From Actinomycetota bacterium (lineage in GTDB: Bacteria; Actinomycetota; Actinomycetes; S36-B12), in assembly GCA_009699015.1 (NCBI GenBank), contig WLOY01000019.1:1-34998 (forward strand): a stretch of DNA of 34,998 nt, given 5' to 3'. The notes below the pieces were generated by a model, which was not told the DNA's origin, made no database searches, and saw only the letters and a program-made list of their open reading frames with translations. Of the stretch, positions 8,344 through 14,071 are shown piece by piece. The first letter of the stretch is position 1. The number at the start of each line of letters is the position of its first letter. Position numbers and translations under genes: made by a program.

Positions 8344-8416
8344 TAGCGGAGGCCGGACTTGAACCGGCGACACAGCGATTATGAGCCGCTTGCTCTACCA
8401 ACTGAGCTACCCCGCC
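8344..8416 (-). tRNA. tRNA-Met (CAT anticodon, elongator type)
   Basis: The minus strand gives a cloverleaf with acceptor GGCGGGG/CTCCGCT, anticodon loop CTCATAA and T loop TTCAAGT. The discriminator base is A and no CCA is encoded. The first acceptor pair is G-T. The anticodon stem AGCGG/TCGCT lacks the three G-C pairs of initiator tRNA and there is no unpaired first position, so this is not the initiator. An Ile2 tRNA, whose CAT is modified to lysidine, cannot be fully excluded. Confidence 0.9.
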
Positions 8417-8462
8417 ACGACCGGGCCCACGCCCGACTTTCGCCGGGCCTGTGCCGTAGCCG

Positions 8463-8535
8463 AGCCCCCAAACGGAATCGAACCGTTGACCTTCTCCTTA
8501 CCATGGAGACGCTCTACCGACTGAGCTATGGGGGC
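8463..8535 (-). tRNA. tRNA-Thr (GGT anticodon)
   Basis: The minus strand folds as a cloverleaf with a perfect acceptor GCCCCCA/TGGGGGC, anticodon stem TCTCC/GGAGA, loop ATGGTAA (anticodon GGT) and T loop TTCGATT. The discriminator is T and no CCA is encoded. It is the first gene of the tRNA-Thr, tRNA-Met, rpmG, hadAB run. Confidence 0.95.
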
Positions 8536-8548
8536 CTGAAGCCACGCA

Positions 8549-8554
8549 AGCGTA
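8549..8554 (-). promoter_or_regulatory. Putative -10 box for tRNA-Thr/tRNA-Met/rpmG
   Basis: TACGCT on the minus strand fits the actinobacterial TAnnnT -10 pattern and would start transcription about 7 bases before the tRNA-Thr 5' end. No convincing -35 is visible at 17 bases. The SDR gene diverges from here. Confidence 0.35.
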
Positions 8555-8635
8555 TACGAGGGTGGCCGCGTGAAGAAATCGGCCCGCTCTTATCGGGCAG
8601 GTGCCGAGTTCGGCCGGGTGAAGCACACTAGTGAC

Positions 8636-9580
8636 ATGGAATCATCCCGCGCACCGTGGACGGCCGCAGATCTCCCCCGACTCACCGGACGGAGCGTCAT
8701 CGTCACCGGCGCCAATTCCGGACTCGGCTATCACACCGCATCAGCCCTCGCGGCGTGCGGCGCTGACGTGACGATGGCCGTGAGGACTCTGGACAAGGGC
8801 GAGGCGGCGGCCGGCGAGATCCGGACCCTGCATCCTGATGCAGCGCTTGAGGTGCGCGAGCTCGACCTCGCCGACCTGGCGTCGATCAAGGCCTTCGCCG
8901 AGCGGTGGTCGTCCGCGCATCCCGGCGGCCTGAGCATCCTCGTGAACAACGCGGGCATCATGGCGATCCCGAGGCGGCAGACCGCGGATGGCTTTGAGAT
9001 GCAGCTCGGCACGAACCACCTCGGGCACTTCGCCCTCACCGGCCTGCTCCTTCCGGCCCTCATCGCCCAGCCCGGGGCCCGCGTCGTCACGGTGTCGAGC
9101 CAGGCCCACCGAATGGGCAAGATGGACTTCGACGACCTCATGGGCAGCGGCCGATACCGGCCCTGGGGGGCCTACGGACAGAGCAAGCTCGCCAACCTGC
9201 TGTTCACGACCGAGCTCCAGCGACGAAGCGATGCGGCAGGCCTGTCACTACTCGCACTCGCGGCGCACCCCGGCTACTCGAACACGAATCTGCAGTCGGC
9301 CGGCCCGACGATGCGAGGCAGCTCGATCGGGGCCCGGATGAGCAGGATGGCGAACGGGGTACTCGCTCAGTCAGCCGAGATGGGGGCACTGCCGACCCTC
9401 TACGCCGCCACCATGCCCGGGCTTCCCGGCGACACCTACATCGGTCCAGACGGCTTCATGGAGCAACGGGGGCACCCGCGCATTGTCGGCCGATCGAAGG
9501 CTGCTCTCCGCACGGAAGACGCGGTACGCCTGTGGACGGCGAGCGAGGAACTCACCGGCGTCCGCTACCCCTTCGATTGA
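8636..9580 (+). CDS. Short-chain dehydrogenase/reductase (retinol dehydrogenase-like SDR)
   Basis: This is a classical NAD(P)-dependent SDR of 314 residues. The Rossmann motif is TGANSGLG (24-31), then DLADLAS, NNAG (104-107), the catalytic serine in VTVSSQAHRM, and the YxxxK pair Y180/K184 in YGQSKLAN. The overall shape and the LGTNHLGHFALTGLLLP segment resemble the retinol dehydrogenase/protochlorophyllide reductase-like subgroup, whose bacterial substrates are generally unknown. The ATG at 8636 has no ribosome binding site but follows CACACTAGTGAC, so a leaderless message is possible. Longer in-frame starts upstream run into the promoter region of the divergent tRNA genes. The gene stands alone and ends at a shared terminator. 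Confidence 0.88.
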   Translation: MESSRAPWTAADLPRLTGRSVIVTGANSGLGYHTASALAACGADVTMAVRTLDKGEAAAGEIRTLHPDAALEVRELDLADLASIKAFAERWSSAHPGGLSILVNNAGIMAIPRRQTADGFEMQLGTNHLGHFALTGLLLPALIAQPGARVVTVSSQAHRMGKMDFDDLMGSGRYRPWGAYGQSKLANLLFTTELQRRSDAAGLSLLALAAHPGYSNTNLQSAGPTMRGSSIGARMSRMANGVLAQSAEMGALPTLYAATMPGLPGDTYIGPDGFMEQRGHPRIVGRSKAALRTEDAVRLWTASEELTGVRYPFD

Positions 9581-9654
9581 GCCAGGCCGACCATGACGCC
9601 ACTTTGATCGGAGACGATCGCACTCCCACATGACAGCCATTCGCACGCAAGAAC

Positions 9655-9692
9655 GGGCCAGCCCGACCGCTGTTTCGCAGTCGGGCTGGCCC
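9655..9692. terminator. Bidirectional hairpin terminator
   Basis: A perfect 13-bp inverted repeat, GGGCCAGCCCGAC (9655-9667) and its complement (9680-9692), has a 12-base loop that can pair further by two bases. It sits between the convergent SDR and DUF1996 genes and can serve both. The rest of the 136-base gap shows nothing else. Confidence 0.78.
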
Positions 9693-9716
9693 AGTGCCGT
9701 CGAGGCGACCTCGGAA

Positions 9717-10778
9717 CTATGCCGCGGGCGCTACGGGTGCTGCCGGCGCAGCCGGTGCAGCGCCTCCGCCGCGCTGACCCGGGCCGCGGCGTCCACCGTC
9801 GCCCCGGCCACCCTGCCCGGGCGCCACGGCCTGAGCCTGATTCTGCGCAACGGTCTGGTCAGGGTTCACTCCGGCGTTCGCAGCGCCCTGTGCGCCGCGC
9901 TGTCCGTTCTGCGGCCCCTGCTGGGCGTCCTGCTGACCGCCGAAGGCAGCCGGGCGCTGGCCGCCGCGTCCGGTGATCCGGTCTTGGAGGCTATTGCCCG
10001 TCCACGCCTCGAAGATGTCAGCGTGGAGGGTCGACGCAGCACCGCTCGCGAGGGTGACGCCGCTACCGCCCGTGACTGATGCCGGGTAGAGAACCGCGAG
10101 TTTGACCTGCGGCACCCGGACAGGGTGGTCCGTCGGGCACACGTTTCCGGTTGCGAACACGAGGTGCGAGATGTGGTCGGCGCTGTCGAGGCTGGTGCCG
10201 TCCCAGCACTGCGGGAAGGTGATCTGCGCGACGAGGCGAGAGCCGGCATCGCAGGTCGGCACGGTGGCGACGTTGGTACCGAAGTTCGCCTGACCACCTC
10301 GCGTCGAACAGCCCCAGGCTGCAGTCTGATCAGTGCGGCCGGCGACCGCCATGAAGCCCGCGGGGAATGCGGTGACATTGGCGCCGCGGCCCTCGTAGCT
10401 CACGCGAGCGGAGATCGGCGCAACCCGGGTGCCGTCCTGGTAGAGGGCGGGGACCCAGTAGGCCGACAGATCATTGGAGTCGTTGCAGGTAGTGGAGCCC
10501 GTGAGCAGCGAGGCTCCCGTCGAGTTCTCGTTCGTCGCCGTGTTGCCGAAGAACTCATGAAGGTGGCTCATCCCTGCGTGCCCCGGCATGACGATCGGGT
10601 CGACCGACGATGAGTGGCTGAACTCGCACTGAACGCCGAATCCGCCGCCGCCCTGACGGCCGCCCTGGTTTCCGTCGTGCCCCGGGTGCGCCTGCGCGGG
10701 CAGCGCGGACAAGATGAGGGCGCCGGCGATGCCAGCGGTGATCGATGCCGCCGCGATCGCGTTTCGGGTGATGCTCAT
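9717..10778 (-). CDS. Secreted DUF1996 domain protein with Gly/Gln/Ala-rich tail
   Basis: The 353-residue precursor has a clear Sec signal peptide: hydrophobic residues 8-26 and probable cleavage after AQA at residue 30. The mature part matches the DUF1996 family: FGVQCEFSHSS, DPIVMPGHAGMSHLHEFFGN, FPQCWDGTSLD, HISHLVFATGNVCPTDHPV and LHADIFEAW. These His- and Cys-rich motifs suggest metal binding or disulfides, but no function is known for the family. From about residue 275 the tail is low-complexity Gly/Gln/Arg then Ala/Pro, likely unstructured and perhaps wall-associated. The ATG at 10778 follows CAGGAGC. It lies downstream of the acyltransferase gene with a 156-base gap that should hold its promoter. 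Confidence 0.85.
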   Translation of the reverse strand: MSITRNAIAAASITAGIAGALILSALPAQAHPGHDGNQGGRQGGGGFGVQCEFSHSSSVDPIVMPGHAGMSHLHEFFGNTATNENSTGASLLTGSTTCNDSNDLSAYWVPALYQDGTRVAPISARVSYEGRGANVTAFPAGFMAVAGRTDQTAAWGCSTRGGQANFGTNVATVPTCDAGSRLVAQITFPQCWDGTSLDSADHISHLVFATGNVCPTDHPVRVPQVKLAVLYPASVTGGSGVTLASGAASTLHADIFEAWTGNSLQDRITGRGGQRPAAFGGQQDAQQGPQNGQRGAQGAANAGVNPDQTVAQNQAQAVAPGQGGRGDGGRRGPGQRGGGAAPAAPAAPVAPAA

Positions 10779-10934
10779 GTTCGCTCCTGGTGTCCTGGTG
10801 TCCGGGCGCTTCCCGGTTGACGCGAAGCATTGGGCACCATCATCATCGGGTCGTGGGCAAAAGGTTCGGGAAACGTAAGGATTCCGGGATCATGGAACCC
10901 TACGCAAACCTGTGCGTCGATTGAGGTGATTGGC

Positions 10935-11654
10935 TCACTCGGAGGGCTTCGGGGCCTTGACGTCCCGTGCGAAGGCATGGACGTAGGTCTGCCCGCCGAG
11001 CCTCAGCAGGGCATCCCGCACGATGTCGGTGACCTCGTCATGGCTGGCCTCCCCGAGCCGCAGGTCGAGGGCCTCGGAGATATTCACCTGCACCCGGACG
11101 CGCCGCCAGGGCCGGCTCTCGTACGAGGTTGCGATTGCATGGACGGGGACGCCGGGGTGAGCCTGGAGCACCGGAATGAGAATGCGGCGGTGGAGCCGGT
11201 GCAATTTCGTTCGGTCCGGTGAACGCGTTCCCTCGGGATACAGGCCGAGTTTGCTGCCGCGCTCAAGGCAGCGGGACGCCACGTCCATCGCCCAGAGCGT
11301 TGACGGTTCATCCCCCCGCCTCAGCGGGATCTGCCCCATGAGTCGAAAGAAGATTGCCCCGCGCTTGGCGAAGACCTCGATCTTCGCGAACGCGCTCACG
11401 CGCATCCACGTGCTCATGACCGCCACCACCGGATCCAGGGCGGACACGTGATTGCCCACGAGAATGCCGGCGCCCGGCGCGAGATGCTCCTTCCCTGTCA
11501 TGGTTACCTTCCAGCGCAGCCGAAGGACACGAAGCAGCGCGATCGTCACCCAGTAGGTGCGTGCCCGGCCGGGCCGTCCGATGCGCAGCCCCGGGTAAAT
11601 CAGCCGGCCGCTGGCAAGCGCCTGCTCATAACTGCCCTCGGCACTGGGGTCCAT
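10935..11654 (-). CDS. 1-acyl-sn-glycerol-3-phosphate acyltransferase (PlsC family)
   Basis: This is a membrane-associated acyltransferase of 239 residues that probably acylates lysophosphatidate or a related lysolipid in phospholipid synthesis. The family blocks are visible: the catalytic H69 and D74 in NHVSALDP, FAKIEVFAKRGAIFFRLMGQ with IPLRRGD, and YPEGTRSP (139-146). The ATG at 11654 follows AGGATGAGG. The open frame continues upstream across the terminator and tRNA-Tyr, which cannot be coding. Transcription is separated from tRNA-Tyr by a strong terminator, so it needs its own promoter in the 66-base gap; none is obvious. Confidence 0.88.
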   Translation of the reverse strand: MDPSAEGSYEQALASGRLIYPGLRIGRPGRARTYWVTIALLRVLRLRWKVTMTGKEHLAPGAGILVGNHVSALDPVVAVMSTWMRVSAFAKIEVFAKRGAIFFRLMGQIPLRRGDEPSTLWAMDVASRCLERGSKLGLYPEGTRSPDRTKLHRLHRRILIPVLQAHPGVPVHAIATSYESRPWRRVRVQVNISEALDLRLGEASHDEVTDIVRDALLRLGGQTYVHAFARDVKAPKPSE

Positions 11655-11720
11655 GGCCTCATCCTGCCGGTCCCACCTCAACCCTTCGCGGCACCCGCAC
11701 CGATCCCGAGTTCCCTGGCA

Positions 11721-11764
11721 CGAAAAAACGGCCCCTGGGCGGGTTTCCCCGCCCAGGGGCCGTT
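11721..11764 (-). terminator. Strong intrinsic terminator after tRNA-Tyr
   Basis: A perfect 17-bp inverted repeat (11727-11743 with 11748-11764; outer arm AACGGCCCCTGGGCGGG) has a 4-base loop. On the minus strand it runs straight into a TTTTTT tract. This is a textbook Rho-independent terminator, 8 bases past the tRNA-Tyr 3' end. Confidence 0.92.
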
Positions 11765-11772
11765 CGTGCGCG

Positions 11773-11855
11773 TGGCAGGTGAAGGATTCGAACCTTCGGA
11801 GGCTTTCACCGACGGGTTTACAGCCCGCTCCCATTGGCCGCTCGGGCAACCTGCC
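11773..11855 (-). tRNA. tRNA-Tyr (GTA anticodon)
   Basis: The minus strand shows a class II tRNA: acceptor GGCAGGT/ACCTGCC, anticodon loop CTGTAAA (GTA), a long variable arm, and T loop TTCGAAT. The discriminator is A and no CCA is encoded. It stands alone, divergent from yajQ and ended by the terminator at 11721-11764. Confidence 0.95.
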
Positions 11856-12021
11856 TCGCCTTGCTGTCGCGCCGCCAAATCATACGTGCTGATGGTCGCG
11901 TCCCGGAACGGAACCCCGTGGTCGGGCCATTCGCCCGGGGCCAATGCACCCCGGCACCGGCACCCGAATCGCAATCAGCACTCATGGAGCGCCAGAATGA
12001 GGCCGTTCCCGCGCAACGCAA

Positions 12022-12027
12022 TAGTGT
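12022..12027 (+). promoter_or_regulatory. Putative -10 box of yajQ
   Basis: TAGTGT fits the TAnnnT -10 pattern and would give a start site around 12034, just ahead of the AAGGAGG ribosome binding site of yajQ. No strong -35 is seen. The rest of the 190-base gap between tRNA-Tyr and yajQ must also hold the tRNA promoter on the other strand, but I see no clear candidate. Confidence 0.38.
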
Positions 12028-12045
12028 TCCCACGAAGGAGGATCA

Positions 12046-12537
12046 ATGGCTGACAGCAGTTTCGACATCGTCTCCAAGGTCGACCGCCAGGAGGCCGATA
12101 ACGCCCTCAACCAGACAGCCAAGGAATTGGCCCAGCGCTTCGACTTCAAGAACACCGACACGACGATCGAGTGGAAGGGCGAACTCGGCGTCGAGATCTC
12201 CTCCGGCACCGAGGAGCGTGCGAAGGCGGCGCTTGACGTGTTCAAGGAGAAGATAATCAAGCGCGGCATGAGCCTGAAATCCTTCGAGGCCGAGGACCCT
12301 CGGTCCTCCGGCAAGGGCTACAAGATCTCCGGGACCTTCAAGGCTGGCATCAGCCAGGAACAGGCAAAGAAGATCGGCAAGCTCATCCGCGATGAGGGCC
12401 CCAAGAGCGTGAAGACCCAGGTCATGGGGGAGGAATTGCGCGTGACAAGCAAGAGCCGCGACGACCTTCAGGAGGTCCAGTCGCTCGTCAAGGACGCAGA
12501 CCTCGACTTCGCGGTTCAATTCGTCAACTATCGCTAG
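12046..12537 (+). CDS. yajQ: YajQ family nucleotide-binding protein
   Basis: The 163-residue product is full length for the family: [33 protein letters not shown], the central [21 protein letters not shown], and [20 protein letters not shown], ending FAVQFVNYR. It has two RNP-like ferredoxin-fold domains. A Xanthomonas homologue binds cyclic di-GMP and acts on transcription; in actinobacteria the role is untested as far as I know. The ATG at 12046 follows a perfect AAGGAGG at ideal spacing, so expression is probably strong. Its last 14 bases overlap the end of the convergent NuoI-like gene, with no terminator between them. Confidence 0.92.
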   Translation: MADSSFDIVSKVDRQEADNALNQTAKELAQRFDFKNTDTTIEWKGELGVEISSGTEERAKAALDVFKEKIIKRGMSLKSFEAEDPRSSGKGYKISGTFKAGISQEQAKKIGKLIRDEGPKSVKTQVMGEELRVTSKSRDDLQEVQSLVKDADLDFAVQFVNYR

Positions 12538-12910
12538 GCGATCCATCCCCGCCCGGGGTGCCAGCCTCGGCGGCACAATCAGCAGACGGCCAGGTGCTCT
12601 CGAGTTCCTCGATCCCATGCACGAGCCCGGCGGCCGTCGTCGAAGCGAGGTCATGCTCCGGCGACCATGCGAGCGCATCGAACGGGCATAGATCGACGCA
12701 GATGCCGCAGTACATGCACAGGCCGAAGTCGATTCGGAAGGCATCGAGCACGTTCACGGTCTTCGGGCGCCGAGCACCGGGCTCGCTCACCTGCTCGGTG
12801 TGACTGTCGAGCTCGATGCACCAGGTCGGGCATTCCCGCACGCAGATCATGCACGAGGTACACGCTGACGCGCTGAGCGCGATCGTTCCGTGGGCCTCTC
12901 CGGGGATCAC
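12524..12910 (-). CDS. NuoI-like 2[4Fe-4S] ferredoxin
   Basis: The 128-residue protein carries two complete [4Fe-4S] motifs: C17, C20, C23, C27 in [12 protein letters not shown] and C65, C68, C71, C75 in [12 protein letters not shown]. Spacing and sequence are closer to NuoI and related hydrogenase subunits than to small clostridial ferredoxins. It lacks the N-terminal amphipathic segment with which true NuoI (25994-26563 here) contacts the membrane arm, and its C-terminal 40 residues are unrelated. It is the last gene of a three-gene operon; its GTG start overlaps the NuoC-like stop (GTGA). It may pass electrons between KorAB and the NuoB-like subunit. That role is inferred from the neighbours. 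Confidence 0.82.
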   Translation of the reverse strand: MIPGEAHGTIALSASACTSCMICVRECPTWCIELDSHTEQVSEPGARRPKTVNVLDAFRIDFGLCMYCGICVDLCPFDALAWSPEHDLASTTAAGLVHGIEELESTWPSADCAAEAGTPGGDGSPSDS

Positions 12911-13443
12911 CGCTGGTCTCCGGATGCAAGTTCCGCGGATGCAACGTCGCCGTTCACGTCATCGTGCAGGAAGACCTCGGGAACACCCGGGGGCAACTGT
13001 CGCCGGCGCGATGGGTTGCCGCCCTGACGGCCATCGTCGGTCGCCTGCGCGGCACCTGGCCAGTCGCGGATGGCGCGGGCCACGAGGGGCGCTGACTTGC
13101 GCATCGGCGGCTTGCCGAGGCTGGCGCGTAGCAGGAGCGGTCGGGTGTCCGCGAGCCCGATGAACGTCACGCCGAACATCTCAGCGGCCTCACGCTCGCA
13201 CCAGGTGGCTCCGAGGTAGTAATCGCTCAGGGATGCGAGCTCGGCTGCGTCGGCCGGGAGGGTCGTCCACACCATGGCCGTCACCCGGGTGACTGGATTC
13301 ACGATCCTGGCAACCACCTCGAGTGTCGCGCCGCGATCGACCGCCGTGAGGAAGTCGAACAGGACGAAGCCCTCGCTCCGCAATCCGGCCATCGCCTCCA
13401 GCCAGTCGGCCGGCGATACGTCAGTGCGTCCGTGCGAGGTCAC
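12907..13443 (-). CDS. NuoC-like (30 kDa) subunit, second copy
   Basis: The 178-residue protein matches the complex I 30 kDa family. After an N-terminal alpha/beta region (LRSEGFVLFDFLTAVDRG) comes ATWCEREAAEMFGVTFIGLA, the counterpart of the [17 protein letters not shown] segment in the main nuoC of this window. Then comes PPMRKSAPL, matching HPQRKDYPL. The C-terminus is a Gly/Arg-rich linker ending in LPPGVPEVFLHDD. The family has no cofactor; it bridges the NuoD and NuoB/I subunits. No nuoD partner lies nearby. The GTG start overlaps the NuoB-like stop (GTGA). The core family signature is present, but divergence from main nuoC is large, so this is not a recent duplicate. Confidence 0.8.
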   Translation of the reverse strand: MTSHGRTDVSPADWLEAMAGLRSEGFVLFDFLTAVDRGATLEVVARIVNPVTRVTAMVWTTLPADAAELASLSDYYLGATWCEREAAEMFGVTFIGLADTRPLLLRASLGKPPMRKSAPLVARAIRDWPGAAQATDDGRQGGNPSRRRQLPPGVPEVFLHDDVNGDVASAELASGDQR

Positions 13444-13913
13444 GGTGATTCATCCCCTCGTTCGGACTGGCAGGGGCCATCGGTCGACGCGAGGCGGGCC
13501 AGGCCGGCGATCAGCGCCTCCGGCCGCGGCGGACAGCCGGGAATGTAGACCGAGATCGGGATGAGCTGGTCGATCCCCTTCGTCACGGTCGGCGCATCCC
13601 AGTACGGTCCGCCCGTGTTCGCGCACGCCCCGAAGGAGACGGCCAGCCTCGGCTCGGCGAGCGCGCCCCAGGCGCGAATGACCGCGGGGGCGAGTGCGTC
13701 GGTGACGGTTCCGGAAATGAGGAGGACGCTTACCTCGGAGGTGGCGGGACCCGTGTCCACAGACCCCTCTGGCACGAGCAGGCCCGCGGTGATCGCAGCC
13801 CCGACCTCGAGGGCGCAGCACGCCAGGCCGACATCGAGGATGGCCACTCGCAGATCGGGGTGGCCCGCGACCCGGTATTTGCGCTCAGGCGCCGGAATCG
13901 AGTGGAGGGTCAC
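13440..13913 (-). CDS. NuoB-like [4Fe-4S] subunit, second copy
   Basis: The 157-residue protein has all four ligands of the terminal cluster N2: C32 and C33 in GLACCALEVGAA, C97 in VSFGACANTGGPYW, and C127 in [14 protein letters not shown]. The family includes NuoB and the small subunits of group 4 membrane hydrogenases. Spacing is CC-x63-C-x29-C, against CC-x64-C-x28-C in the main nuoB here, so it belongs to a separate branch. In known complexes this subunit passes electrons to the quinone or [NiFe] site formed with NuoD; no such partner is adjacent. The GTG at 13913 has no ribosome binding site but a TAGCCT box 6 bases upstream, suggesting a leaderless message. Confidence 0.85.
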   Translation of the reverse strand: MTLHSIPAPERKYRVAGHPDLRVAILDVGLACCALEVGAAITAGLLVPEGSVDTGPATSEVSVLLISGTVTDALAPAVIRAWGALAEPRLAVSFGACANTGGPYWDAPTVTKGIDQLIPISVYIPGCPPRPEALIAGLARLASTDGPCQSERGDESP

Positions 13914-13919
13914 CGGGCA

Positions 13920-13925
13920 AGGCTA
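13920..13925 (-). promoter_or_regulatory. Putative -10 box for leaderless NuoBCI-like operon
   Basis: TAGCCT on the minus strand ends 6 bases before the GTG start of the NuoB-like gene. This places the transcription start on or beside the start codon. No Shine-Dalgarno sequence exists there, which agrees with a leaderless transcript. Confidence 0.42.
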
Positions 13926-13949
13926 TTGAGCGACCCTCGGGATTGACCA

Positions 13950-13979
13950 CACATGGCACCCCGTCGTCGATCCCATGTG
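13950..13979. repeat. Inverted repeat in the NuoB-like/korA divergent promoter region
   Basis: CACATGG (13950-13956) and CCATGTG (13973-13979) form a 7-bp inverted repeat with 16 bases between. It lies between the two divergent -10 candidates and could be an operator shared by both operons. It is short enough to occur by chance. Confidence 0.25.
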
Positions 13980-14004
13980 GGCAGGGGGGACAATATGGAC
14001 ACCC

Positions 14005-14010
14005 TAGTAT
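14005..14010 (+). promoter_or_regulatory. Putative -10 box of korAB
   Basis: TAGTAT fits the TAnnnT -10 consensus and would start transcription near 14017, leaving a 5' leader of about 55 bases before korA. The -35 position carries only a G-rich stretch, so an activator may be needed or the call may be wrong. Confidence 0.4.
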
Positions 14011-14071
14011 CGGCTGGCTCAGCGCCTGCCGGGTCAATGGAGCCCCCGCTCCGCGCAGAGAAGGTGTCGTC

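Noticed and set aside
8344..8416. CAT-anticodon tRNA as initiator tRNA
   Set aside because: The acceptor start is paired (G-T) and the anticodon stem lacks the three G-C pairs of initiator tRNAs, so elongator Met is the better call.
10894..10918. ECF-type promoter motif GGAAC-17-GTC on the plus strand
   Set aside because: It points into the 3' end of the acyltransferase gene, and no plus-strand gene follows. Such a short motif is expected by chance.
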